The translations under genes and the position numbers were made by a program. DNA of 7,229 nucleotides from Flavobacterium sp. (lineage in GTDB: Bacteria > Bacteroidota > Bacteroidia > Flavobacteriales > Flavobacteriaceae): NCBI GenBank assembly GCA_003449615.1, contig DMHA01000064.1, forward strand, positions 1 through 7,229, written 5' to 3'. The stretch's first letter is position 1, and the number at the start of each line of letters is the position of its first letter. Under the pieces are notes generated by a model, which saw nothing but the letters and a program-made list of their open reading frames with translations, was not told the DNA's origin and ran no database searches. Below are positions 1 through 6,534 of the stretch, piece after piece.

Positions 1-37
1 TTTATAACCAACATACTTAACTAATAGTTTGAAAATG

Positions 38-66
38 AATAGTTTTTTTAAAGCTAAAAAGCTATT
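38..66. terminator. AT-rich hairpin downstream of higA, possible terminator
   Basis: Positions 38-48 pair with 56-66: AATAG against CTATT, one T-G wobble, then five T-A pairs, with a 7-nt loop at 49-55. It lies just past the higA stop codon. On the plus strand it is followed by a T-rich run (65-70, then more T), so it fits better as a terminator for a convergent gene lying left of the window. On the minus strand, where higA is read, only a weak U-rich tail follows. The stem is nearly all A-T, so chance formation is quite possible. Confidence 0.3.
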
Positions 67-68
67 TT

Positions 69-359
69 TTATTTTTCAAATTTCTTTATTTTATCAAAAA
101 TCAAGGCCTTTTCGTTTAGAGTATTCTCAATATCAAAGTCATCTTGAATGCCCAACCAAAATTTTGCTGAATTGCCAAAATAAGCACTTAATCGCAATGC
201 GGTATCGGCAGTTATTCTGCGGTTGCCTTTTATGATTTCTGAAATTCTTGTTTGAGGAATACCTAAATTTTTTGATAAGCTGTATTGCGTTATTTCCATA
301 GGAATTAAAAATTCCTCTAATAAAATTTCTCCTGGAGAAACATTTTTTAAATTTTCCAT
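69..359 (-). CDS. higA: HigA-type antitoxin, XRE-family HTH protein
   Basis: This is the antitoxin of a HigBA type II toxin-antitoxin module, expected to neutralise the adjacent toxin by direct binding and to repress the shared promoter. The 96-residue protein has the usual family length. It opens with the family hallmark PGEILLEEFL (residues 9-18), followed by a helix-turn-helix around residues 25-45 (QYSLSKNLGIPQTRISEI). The conserved stretch RRITADTALRLSAYFG (47-62) and then FWLGIQ (67-72) complete the HigA signature. The start at 359 puts PGEI at the normal distance from the N-terminus. It follows the toxin gene after 11 nt, so the two are co-transcribed. The toxin-first order is typical of higBA and the reverse of most other type II pairs. 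No defect is visible. Confidence 0.95.
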   Translation of the reverse strand: MENLKNVSPGEILLEEFLIPMEITQYSLSKNLGIPQTRISEIIKGNRRITADTALRLSAYFGNSAKFWLGIQDDFDIENTLNEKALIFDKIKKFEK

Positions 360-370
360 CTTTTTAAAAT

Positions 371-652
371 CTAATGATAATCCACTATTTCAACATTTGT
401 TGCATTTCCGTTTTTCCATTCAAAAATAATTCGCCATTGGTCATTTATTCTAATGCTGTGAAACTCTTTCAAGAAACCCTTCAATTTCTCAAGTTTGTTT
501 GAAGAGGGAATTCTCAAATCAGTTATATCAACTGAATTATGAATCATTCTTAATTTTCGTCTTGCATTATCTTGAATTTCCCTTGGTAATTTTTTAGAAA
601 CTATACCCTTCCAAATTTTTTCAGTTTCTTTATTTCCAAATGAAAGAATCAT
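371..652 (-). CDS. higB: HigB-type toxin, RelE/ParE superfamily mRNA interferase
   Basis: This is the toxin of the HigBA pair. Family members are small ribosome-dependent mRNA interferases that cut translated mRNA and slow growth when the antitoxin is lost. The 93-residue length matches the family norm of about 92. Recognisable blocks, in order, are an N-terminal F-x-x-K-E-T-E (residues 5-11), RRKLRMI (31-37), the NKLEKLKG loop (52-59), the strongly conserved SIRINDQWRIIFEW (66-79), and the C-terminal VEIVDYH ending on the last residue (87-93). The start at 652 gives the family-typical N-terminus. No conserved block is missing, so the toxin looks intact. It is the first gene of the pair, with a TAnnTTTG element about 21 bp upstream (673-680) and a dyad overlapping that element. 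Confidence 0.94.
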   Translation of the reverse strand: MILSFGNKETEKIWKGIVSKKLPREIQDNARRKLRMIHNSVDITDLRIPSSNKLEKLKGFLKEFHSIRINDQWRIIFEWKNGNATNVEIVDYH

Positions 653-670
653 ACCTTTTGCGTTACTATC

Positions 671-691
671 GACAAAGATAAGTGTTTTGTC
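671..691. promoter_or_regulatory. Candidate HigA operator (inverted repeat)
   Basis: A perfect 6-bp inverted repeat, GACAAA-N9-TTTGTC, has its left arm (671-676) inside the -7 element of the higBA promoter. HigA antitoxins typically autorepress by binding dyads at their own promoter, and the position here would block RNA polymerase. The assignment rests on symmetry and position only; the arms are short and AT-rich. Confidence 0.4.
673..680 (-). promoter_or_regulatory. higBA promoter, -7 element
   Basis: On the minus strand this reads TATCTTTG, a full match to the Bacteroidota -7 consensus TAnnTTTG. Transcription would start about 15 nt before the higB start codon, giving a very short leader. 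No clear TTG-type -33 element is seen at the usual 19-21 bp upstream. Confidence 0.55.
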
Positions 692-734
692 CTTTTTAAA
701 AGATTATTTTAATTATTTTTTATAAGTTTTCAAT

Positions 735-821
735 TTACAGAAAATTCCAAGAAAGGAGTTTGGTTTGGGAGAATAGAGTGTAAGAAATGAAGAGAAAAAA
801 CAATTGGACTATTTTCATCAT
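735..821 (-). pseudogene. 5' remnant of a second secreted EEP-family enzyme
   Basis: The minus-strand reading frame starts with two adjacent Met codons (821 and 818) and encodes 28 residues before TAA at 735-737. It begins MMKIVQLFFLFISYTLFSQ, a well-formed signal peptide with a Lys, a long hydrophobic core and an S-Q cleavage region typical of Flavobacteriaceae. It continues TKLLSWNFL and then stops. The K-L-L-S-W-N motif just after a signal peptide is how many secreted Bacteroidota EEP proteins begin (first beta strand, Asn as metal/substrate ligand). Reading past the stop gives IENL and then a second stop at 720-722; SWN-IENL is again EEP-like. It lies 87 nt downstream of the intact EEP gene on the same strand, as a former second cistron would. 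What I see is the signal peptide and truncation; the EEP assignment is inference from a few residues. It could instead be a functional short secreted peptide or a chance frame. Confidence 0.5.
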
Positions 822-908
822 GATTCTTTAATCCTATTTGTTTTGGATATCAACAGTTCGAAACGTTTCTTGAAAATTAATGGATGAATGAAAAATAAAA
901 TTTAGCAA

Positions 909-2018
909 CTATTTCACTTCTTTAATTAAATAAATATACACTGGAAAGTGATCGCTATAGCCAATTTCGTTCTCTGAATGTCGCAAAGGATAACCTGCAT
1001 ATCGTCCAAATTTTTGAATCATAAACGGCTTGTTATAAATTCCTGCTTTCCAATATTGATAGGTGGAACGATCCTCTTTTATCAAGGTTTCTGAAACCAT
1101 AATTTGGTCGAAAATATCTCCTGAATCTCGGTAAAAAAGGGTAGAATTCCCGTCTTTAAACATTTGCTCAAAAGGATTGAAAACACCAAATGGTTGCACT
1201 TCCGATTTTTTTAATTTGGCACCAATTCCCACTTTAACGCTTTTGTTGTAAGTTCCGTCATTCAAATCTCCCATCAAAATAACTTTGGCATTTGGATTTT
1301 TCTTATAAATAGAGTCCATTGTTTTTTTAGCCAATCTTCCTGCAGCTTCACGAAAGGGGCTACTTTTTTTCTCACCACCAGAACGTGACGGCCAGTGATT
1401 GACCATTACATTTATTTCTTCTCCATCAAGAAAACCGGTTACTAAGAGAATATCTCTGGTATATACTCTGTTGTCAACAGTAATTTCTATCTTGTCCTTG
1501 TCTAATTTTTCTTCTTCGGTTTCTTTTTCTTTATCTTTTTCGTTACTATTTCCTCTATAAATAATCAAAGGAATGTTGATGAAACTTGTAGGTTTGAAAT
1601 GTTTTTTTTGATACAGTAGGGCTACATCAATTCCTCTTTTATCTGGAGAATCAAAATGAACGATTCCGTAATCATTTTTCACCATGTTGGGATGTTTCAC
1701 CAAATCTTCCAAGACATTTCGGTTTTCGATTTCACAACCTCCTATAATAGCTGGAGCTTCTTTTTGTTTGTCATTGGTACCAATTTGCATTAATACCGTA
1801 GAAAGGTTTTCTAATTTTTGCTTGTACTTTTCTGAAGTCCAGCGCTGAAGTCCTTTTGGCAGCCATTCATCATCAAAGTTAGTTCCTTTGATAGTGTCGA
1901 ATAAATTTTCGAAATTATAAAATGCAACTGTACGTAGGGTATATTTCTTCTGTTGTGCATTGGCATCAAAATTTGAAGTTATAGCAAACAAAACAGCAAT
2001 TAGGAATTTTATTCTCAT
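909..2018 (-). CDS. Secreted endonuclease/exonuclease/phosphatase (EEP) family enzyme
   Basis: This is a 369-residue metal-dependent phosphodiesterase or phosphatase of the DNase I-like EEP superfamily. A signal peptide (residues 1-21, ending A-N-A before Q22) sends it to the periplasm or outside. Motifs in order: YNFENLFD (34-41), GGCEIEN (93-99, catalytic Glu), DKRGIDVALLY (126-136), VNHWPSRSGG (206-215, His208), GDLND (250-254), FDQIMVS (303-309) and YSDHFPV (354-360, catalytic Asp-His pair). All key active-site positions are present, so it should be active. A charged insert of about 20 residues (159-178, rich in Lys, Glu and Asp) sits in what should be a surface loop. The gene is divergent from a TonB-dependent receptor operon, with 132 bp between start codons, which points to shared regulation and a role in cutting the receptor's substrate. 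EEP enzymes act on DNA, RNA, inositol phosphates and sphingolipids, so the substrate is not fixed by sequence; nucleic acid is favoured by context. No convincing terminator follows. Confidence 0.93.
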   Translation of the reverse strand: MRIKFLIAVLFAITSNFDANAQQKKYTLRTVAFYNFENLFDTIKGTNFDDEWLPKGLQRWTSEKYKQKLENLSTVLMQIGTNDKQKEAPAIIGGCEIENRNVLEDLVKHPNMVKNDYGIVHFDSPDKRGIDVALLYQKKHFKPTSFINIPLIIYRGNSNEKDKEKETEEEKLDKDKIEITVDNRVYTRDILLVTGFLDGEEINVMVNHWPSRSGGEKKSSPFREAAGRLAKKTMDSIYKKNPNAKVILMGDLNDGTYNKSVKVGIGAKLKKSEVQPFGVFNPFEQMFKDGNSTLFYRDSGDIFDQIMVSETLIKEDRSTYQYWKAGIYNKPFMIQKFGRYAGYPLRHSENEIGYSDHFPVYIYLIKEVK

Positions 2019-2062
2019 GATTTTATATTATTTTTATGTAAAATTTAACAAATACTTGCAGG

Positions 2063-2070
2063 CAAAAGTA
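2063..2070 (-). promoter_or_regulatory. Promoter -7 element for the EEP gene
   Basis: The minus-strand sequence TACTTTTG fully matches TAnnTTTG and lies about 44 bp before the EEP start codon. The place where its -33 element should sit (about 2090-2095) holds no TTG and falls on the -7 element of the divergent receptor promoter. Confidence 0.5.
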
Positions 2071-2090
2071 AATAATAAAAATTATAAATG

Positions 2091-2098
2091 TAGTTTTG
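2091..2098 (+). promoter_or_regulatory. Promoter -7 element for the receptor operon
   Basis: TAGTTTTG fully matches TAnnTTTG and would give a leader of about 45-50 nt. No TTG is present 19-21 bp upstream. A second full match, TAACTTTG at 2136-2143, lies only 7 bp before the start codon and would give a nearly leaderless mRNA. I favour the upstream element, but both are possible. Confidence 0.5.
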
Positions 2099-2150
2099 TA
2101 ATCGTTAAGAATTAATATTTCTTATCAATATGAATTAACTTTGAATAAAT

Positions 2151-4910
2151 ATGAAAAAAATTATTTTTAGCGCACTATTTTTTTTGCAATTAGTGTTTGC
2201 TTTTGGACAGTCGAATGCCGGTGTTACAGGTAAATTAGTCGATTCGAAAACACAAAAACCAATGCAGAGTGTTATTGTATCGATTCAAAACACAAATTTA
2301 ACGCAACTCTCAGATTCCAACGGAAAGTTTACCCTTGACAAAATAGAAATTGGAAATCAATTATTACGTATTAGAACAAACGGTTATAAAGAGCAATTTC
2401 TTCAAGTTGAAATTACAGCAGGACAAATGCTAGATTTAGGTACAATAAATTTAGAGGAAGACATTACTACAGAGCAACAATTATCGTTGATCACTATAAC
2501 TGATAATGATTTGAGCGACGACAATAGTGGTTCCGAAAGTACTGCAGGATTACTCCAAGCCTCGAAAGATGTTTTTTTACAGGCAGCAGCCTACAATTTT
2601 GGACAAGCCAGATTTAGTGTTCGTGGTATTGATAATGAATATTCAAATATTCTAATCAATGGTGTTTCGATGAATCGATTATCAGACGGAAGACCTCAAT
2701 ACAGCAACTGGGGCGGATTAAATGATGCCACCCGAAATCAGGAATTTACCAATGGTTCTGCACCTTCCGATTATACATTTGGAGGAATTGCGGGGACACA
2801 AACAATTAGTACAAGAGCATCGATTTATAGACCAGGGTCACGAATTTCGTTTTTAGGGACAAATACGAATTACAGTTACAGAGCAATGGCAACTCATGCC
2901 TCAGGTATGAACAAAAACGGTTGGGCTTATGTGGTTTCTGGTGGAAGAAGATGGGCTCAGGAAGGTTATTTTGACGGAACTGATTATGCTGCAAACTCTT
3001 TATTTGCAAGTATCGAAAAGAAATTAAACGACCATCACAGCATCAACTTTACCTCGATTTACGCTCAAAACCGAAGAGGTAAAAATTCGCCAAACACTCA
3101 GGAAGTTACAGATTTAGTTGACTTTAAATACAATTCGTATTGGGGTTACCAAGAAGGCGAGAAAAGAAATTCTAGAGTGAAAGATGTAGAAGAGCCTATT
3201 TTTACATTAAGCCATTACTGGAAAGTTAATTCGAAAACTAAACTTAATACAAATCTTTCCTATCAATTTGGAAAAATAGGAAACAGTCGTATTGATTTTC
3301 AAAAAACCGATAATCCAGATCCTAATTATTACAGAAAATTGCCAAGTTATTACACAACCCTATATACTTATAGTAATGATGTAGCAACCTACACTCCAGA
3401 TTTTGCTGCTGCAGAGGAGACAAAAGCAAATTTCCTTGCCAATCCACAAATGGATTGGAGAGCTATGTATCGAATCAATAATGAAAACCTAACTAACGGA
3501 AGTCGTTATGTTTTATACGAAGACAGAACAGATGATAAAACTATGGTAGCCAATACTATCCTTTCTTCACAATTGGCTGATAATATCGTGATGAATGCAG
3601 GTGGAAGTTTTACCAAATTAAAATCATCCAACTTCAAAAACCTAATCGATTTATTAGGAGGAACTTATTATAATGATATTAACACTTTTGGCTCTCTGCC
3701 AGGAGAAGAACAATCTGATTTGAATAACACAGACCGAACAATTGTCGAAGGAGATAAATACGGGTATAATTATGAAGTAAATGCAGCTAGAATTGATGCT
3801 TTTACCCAGTTTAAATTTACCTATGATAAGGTAGATTTTTACCTTGGACAAACTTTTTCTAGAAGCAGTTATCAAAGAGAAGGTTTATACAAAAATGGGT
3901 ATTATCCAAACAACTCATTTGGAAAAAGCGAAAAATTAAACTTTGACAACTTTGGTTTCAAAGGAGGAGCCACTTATAAATTGACGGGGCAACATTTCCT
4001 AGATTTTAATGGAGTATATATGACAAAAGCCCCGAATCACAAAGATGTTTTTCCAAACGCTCGTTTGAATAATGCTACAACCGAGGACATTAAAAACGAA
4101 ACTATAAAAAGTGTAGATGCAAGTTATATCATCAGAATGCCAAGTTTTAAAGCTCGTTTTACCGCTTATTTCAACGAAACCGAAAACACTACTGACATTT
4201 CATTTTATTATGCTGATAATATCAGCGTAGGAAATGGCGAATTTGTTTCGGAAGTAGTTTCTGGTCAAAATAAAAGAAATAAAGGATTAGAAGCTGGTTT
4301 AGAATACCAATTAACTTCTACTATCAAAGCCACTGCAGCAGCTGCTTTTGGCGAATACACTTATACCAACAACCCAAATTTAGTGATAAAAGCGGATGGA
4401 GCAGTAGGAGATGTTTTTAATGGGAAAACCAATATGGAAGGATATAGACAAGCTGGAATGCCACAGCAAGCTTATTCAGCTGGATTGGAATATCGTGATC
4501 CAAAATTTTGGTGGGTAAGTGCCAATATCAATTTTTTGTCAAATAATTATTTGGATGTTGCTCCACTACTCAGAACATCACAGTTTATCACAAATTCAGA
4601 TGAAGCTAATTTTCCATACGATGCTGAATTGGCAGCCAGTTATTTGGCTCAAGAAAAATTCGATGCTTTCACATTGGTCAACCTTGTGGGAGGAAAAACC
4701 TGGAGAATTCAAGAAAAAACTTTAGGATTGTTTGCCAATATCAATAATGTATTTGACATTCAATACAAAACTGGTGGATTTGAGCAAGCAAGAAACGCCA
4801 ACTATAGCGAATTATACAAAGACCATCAAGGGCCAACTCGCTCTTTTGGTTCAAAATATTTCTACGGATACGGAAGAACATTTATGGTTAACATCTATTT
4901 AAACTTTTAA
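2151..4910 (+). CDS. TonB-dependent outer-membrane receptor
   Basis: This 919-residue outer-membrane active transporter is expected to import a bound ligand using energy from TonB-ExbBD. A signal peptide (residues 1 to about 20, ending F-G-Q) is followed by a carboxypeptidase-regulatory-like beta-sandwich domain (about 24-101; GVTGKLVDSKTQKPM near its start), as is usual for Bacteroidota receptors. The plug domain spans roughly 130-225, with FSVRGIDNEYSNILINGVSM (155-174) and the downstream motif YTFGGIAGTQTISTRA (208-223). The remainder is a beta-barrel rich in aromatic and Asn residues, ending in MVNIYLNF with the usual C-terminal Phe. The plug motifs differ from the classical SusC pattern, and no SusD gene follows. 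Instead the next gene, 12 nt downstream, encodes a DUF5689-type lipoprotein that probably forms its surface lid or ligand-capture partner. The start at 2151 is the one that gives a proper signal peptide. The reading frame is intact. Substrate is not readable from sequence; the neighbouring EEP enzyme suggests a nucleic acid or another phosphate ester. Confidence 0.95.
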   Translation: MKKIIFSALFFLQLVFAFGQSNAGVTGKLVDSKTQKPMQSVIVSIQNTNLTQLSDSNGKFTLDKIEIGNQLLRIRTNGYKEQFLQVEITAGQMLDLGTINLEEDITTEQQLSLITITDNDLSDDNSGSESTAGLLQASKDVFLQAAAYNFGQARFSVRGIDNEYSNILINGVSMNRLSDGRPQYSNWGGLNDATRNQEFTNGSAPSDYTFGGIAGTQTISTRASIYRPGSRISFLGTNTNYSYRAMATHASGMNKNGWAYVVSGGRRWAQEGYFDGTDYAANSLFASIEKKLNDHHSINFTSIYAQNRRGKNSPNTQEVTDLVDFKYNSYWGYQEGEKRNSRVKDVEEPIFTLSHYWKVNSKTKLNTNLSYQFGKIGNSRIDFQKTDNPDPNYYRKLPSYYTTLYTYSNDVATYTPDFAAAEETKANFLANPQMDWRAMYRINNENLTNGSRYVLYEDRTDDKTMVANTILSSQLADNIVMNAGGSFTKLKSSNFKNLIDLLGGTYYNDINTFGSLPGEEQSDLNNTDRTIVEGDKYGYNYEVNAARIDAFTQFKFTYDKVDFYLGQTFSRSSYQREGLYKNGYYPNNSFGKSEKLNFDNFGFKGGATYKLTGQHFLDFNGVYMTKAPNHKDVFPNARLNNATTEDIKNETIKSVDASYIIRMPSFKARFTAYFNETENTTDISFYYADNISVGNGEFVSEVVSGQNKRNKGLEAGLEYQLTSTIKATAAAAFGEYTYTNNPNLVIKADGAVGDVFNGKTNMEGYRQAGMPQQAYSAGLEYRDPKFWWVSANINFLSNNYLDVAPLLRTSQFITNSDEANFPYDAELAASYLAQEKFDAFTLVNLVGGKTWRIQEKTLGLFANINNVFDIQYKTGGFEQARNANYSELYKDHQGPTRSFGSKYFYGYGRTFMVNIYLNF

Positions 4911-4922
4911 GAATTAAGCCTT

Positions 4923-6374
4923 ATGAAAAATATTATAAAAAATAGCTTCGCCATTTTACTAACAATCGGATTGTTTTCTGGTTGTGTAAATGATACTTAT
5001 GATACACCAAAATTTGATGACTGTGTAGATCCGGGTTTGATAAAAACTAAAGAAGTTGCCGGTATGTATGCAGTTGCGATAAATCCTGTGCTAAATCCAA
5101 CAACAGGAATTCCAAATACACCAACCTATCATAACTATAAAGATCCTGCCGATCCATCAAAGGGAGAAAATAACGATTACATCGAAGCCTACGTAATTTC
5201 AAGCGATGAAGGGGGAAATTTTTACAAAAGCATGTATTTTCAACCCCTTGATGGTTCTTCTGGTTTTAATCTTTCTATAGATGAAGCCAATCTTTATGGG
5301 AAAAAATTTCAACCTGGAAAAAAAGTGTTCTTGAAACTTAACGGTTTGGCTTATGGAAATCCAAAAAATAATTTTGCAAGAGGATTGGTTTTTGGTGCAC
5401 CACCAACAGAAAAATATGATGTAGATAGACTTGCAACTATAGATTATCCAAAACATCTTATCGCTTCTTGTGATATAGTGAGCGAGGAAGATATTGTTCA
5501 TAAAATCACTTTGGCTCAGGCTTTTAGCGATACATATTTGAATACTTTGGTCGAAATTGACAATGTTCAATTTACTGATGAAGCAGCCGGAGGAACTTAT
5601 GATTCCAATAGAACAGATGATTTTGACTCTAGTATTTTCATAACAGACGGAGTAAAAAATCTTACAATTAGAACTAGCCGTTTTGCCAATTTTGCTGGTC
5701 GCAAAGTTCCTTCAGGAAAAGGGAAAATAAGAGGGGTTTTGACCAAATACAGCTCAACGTATCAAATTATTTTAAGAACAGAACGCGACGTCAATATGCC
5801 GAATCCAAGGGTAGATTATACTCCTGCGATTGTGGGTACAAATTCTACCGTTTTCCCAGCAACGGTTAATGAGACTTTTGAAAGTTATACTACTTCACCA
5901 GCCCAAACTAATTTTCCAAATTACATCAATGATGCAGGAATTGGTTCAAGATATTGGGAAGTAAAAACTTTTAGTTCTAATAAATACATTCAAATGACTT
6001 CGTTTGGTTCTGGTGGTGCAAACAATACTTATTTATTTGTTCCTGTCAATATGACTTCGGCTAGTACTTTTTCATTTCGTTCTAATATGGGATTTTGGAA
6101 TGGAGCTGTCTTAAAAGTATATTATGTACTGGCTGCTGATTACACACCAGGAGGAAATATAGACGTCACAAAAATGATTAATATTACTTCCAATTTCACT
6201 ATCCCAACAACTCCAACTTCTGGTTATGGCACTTCTTTTATTGCAAGTGGAAATTATTCCATTCCTGCAAGTATAACTGGAAATGGTTATTTTGTGTTTG
6301 AATATGCTGGAAACGCAAATGCTTTTCCTGCATTGACCACAACTTTGCAAATAGACAATATCACAGTAAATTAA
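4923..6374 (+). CDS. DUF5689-type surface lipoprotein with C-terminal jelly-roll domain
   Basis: This 483-residue lipoprotein is probably the ligand-capture partner of the upstream receptor. The signal peptide ends in LFSGC with Cys21 as the lipidation site; Phe at -3 is a mild departure from the lipobox. The mature N-terminus C-V-N-D-T-Y-D-T is typical of Bacteroidota outer-membrane lipoproteins. Residues about 85-160 (DYIEAYVISSDEGGNFYKSM, then VFLKLNGLAYGNP) fit DUF5689 and look like an OB-type barrel. Residues about 197-292 look like a second OB-fold-type unit (LVEIDNVQFTDEA, then GKIRGVLTKYSSTYQIILRT, ending ERDV), resembling the OB folds found in secreted nucleases such as YhcR. Residues about 313-483 begin NETFESY and end LQIDNITVN, as in choice-of-anchor J/DUF5017-like jelly-roll domains that bind ligands on the surface. 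It is co-transcribed with the receptor and closed by a terminator at 6394-6425. The lipoprotein and domain layout are fairly clear; nucleic-acid binding is inference. Confidence 0.88.
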   Translation: MKNIIKNSFAILLTIGLFSGCVNDTYDTPKFDDCVDPGLIKTKEVAGMYAVAINPVLNPTTGIPNTPTYHNYKDPADPSKGENNDYIEAYVISSDEGGNFYKSMYFQPLDGSSGFNLSIDEANLYGKKFQPGKKVFLKLNGLAYGNPKNNFARGLVFGAPPTEKYDVDRLATIDYPKHLIASCDIVSEEDIVHKITLAQAFSDTYLNTLVEIDNVQFTDEAAGGTYDSNRTDDFDSSIFITDGVKNLTIRTSRFANFAGRKVPSGKGKIRGVLTKYSSTYQIILRTERDVNMPNPRVDYTPAIVGTNSTVFPATVNETFESYTTSPAQTNFPNYINDAGIGSRYWEVKTFSSNKYIQMTSFGSGGANNTYLFVPVNMTSASTFSFRSNMGFWNGAVLKVYYVLAADYTPGGNIDVTKMINITSNFTIPTTPTSGYGTSFIASGNYSIPASITGNGYFVFEYAGNANAFPALTTTLQIDNITVN

Positions 6375-6393
6375 TAATTCTTGAATACTATCT

Positions 6394-6425
6394 AAAAAGG
6401 CTTCCTAACATCGGGAGCCTTTTTT
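6394..6425 (+). terminator. Intrinsic terminator of the receptor-lipoprotein operon
   Basis: A 12-bp stem (6394-6405 with 6413-6424; one T-G wobble) has the core GGCTTCC against GGGAGCC, a 7-nt loop, and A-tract/T-tract flanks that give a run of five or more U. It starts 20 nt after the lipoprotein stop codon. The A-tract on the left arm means it could also stop transcription coming from the opposite direction. It separates the operon from the lamin-tail gene, which must therefore have its own promoter or depend on read-through. Confidence 0.92.
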
Positions 6426-6534
6426 ATTCTCAAAATTAAATTCTAATGAAATGAGCATGACCTAAAATTGGTCGCAAACACCAACGAAGATATGCGAATT
6501 ACATATTCCTTTAAAAAACAAATATTATCTAAAT

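Noticed and set aside
787..831. Plus-strand 14-residue frame beginning MKRKNNWTIF, with a GGAG-like stretch well upstream
   Set aside because: Too short, the purine stretch at 752-758 is about 28 bp away, and the complementary strand has the more convincing signal-peptide frame.
653..908. Search for an intrinsic terminator of the EEP gene or an RNA gene
   Set aside because: No GC-containing stem followed by a T-run on the minus strand, and no tRNA-like or other structured RNA pattern was seen. The only supported items are the remnant frame, the palindrome and the higBA control elements.
2045..2061. TTAACA followed 11 bp later by TTGCAG, resembling a Pho-box direct repeat
   Set aside because: Only one good hexamer; the second unit matches poorly and no third unit is found. 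Direct phosphate control cannot be claimed from this.
5199..5570. Antisense 123-residue open frame inside the lipoprotein gene
   Set aside because: It lies wholly opposite a well-supported gene, has no family resemblance, and its composition (many Ile, Lys, Ser, Cys) is that of a reverse-strand shadow.
6459..6473. GACC-N7-GGTC dyad overlapping the weak TAAAATTG element upstream of the lamin-tail gene
   Set aside because: Arms of four bases are expected by chance in an AT-rich spacer, and the promoter candidate is itself imperfect.
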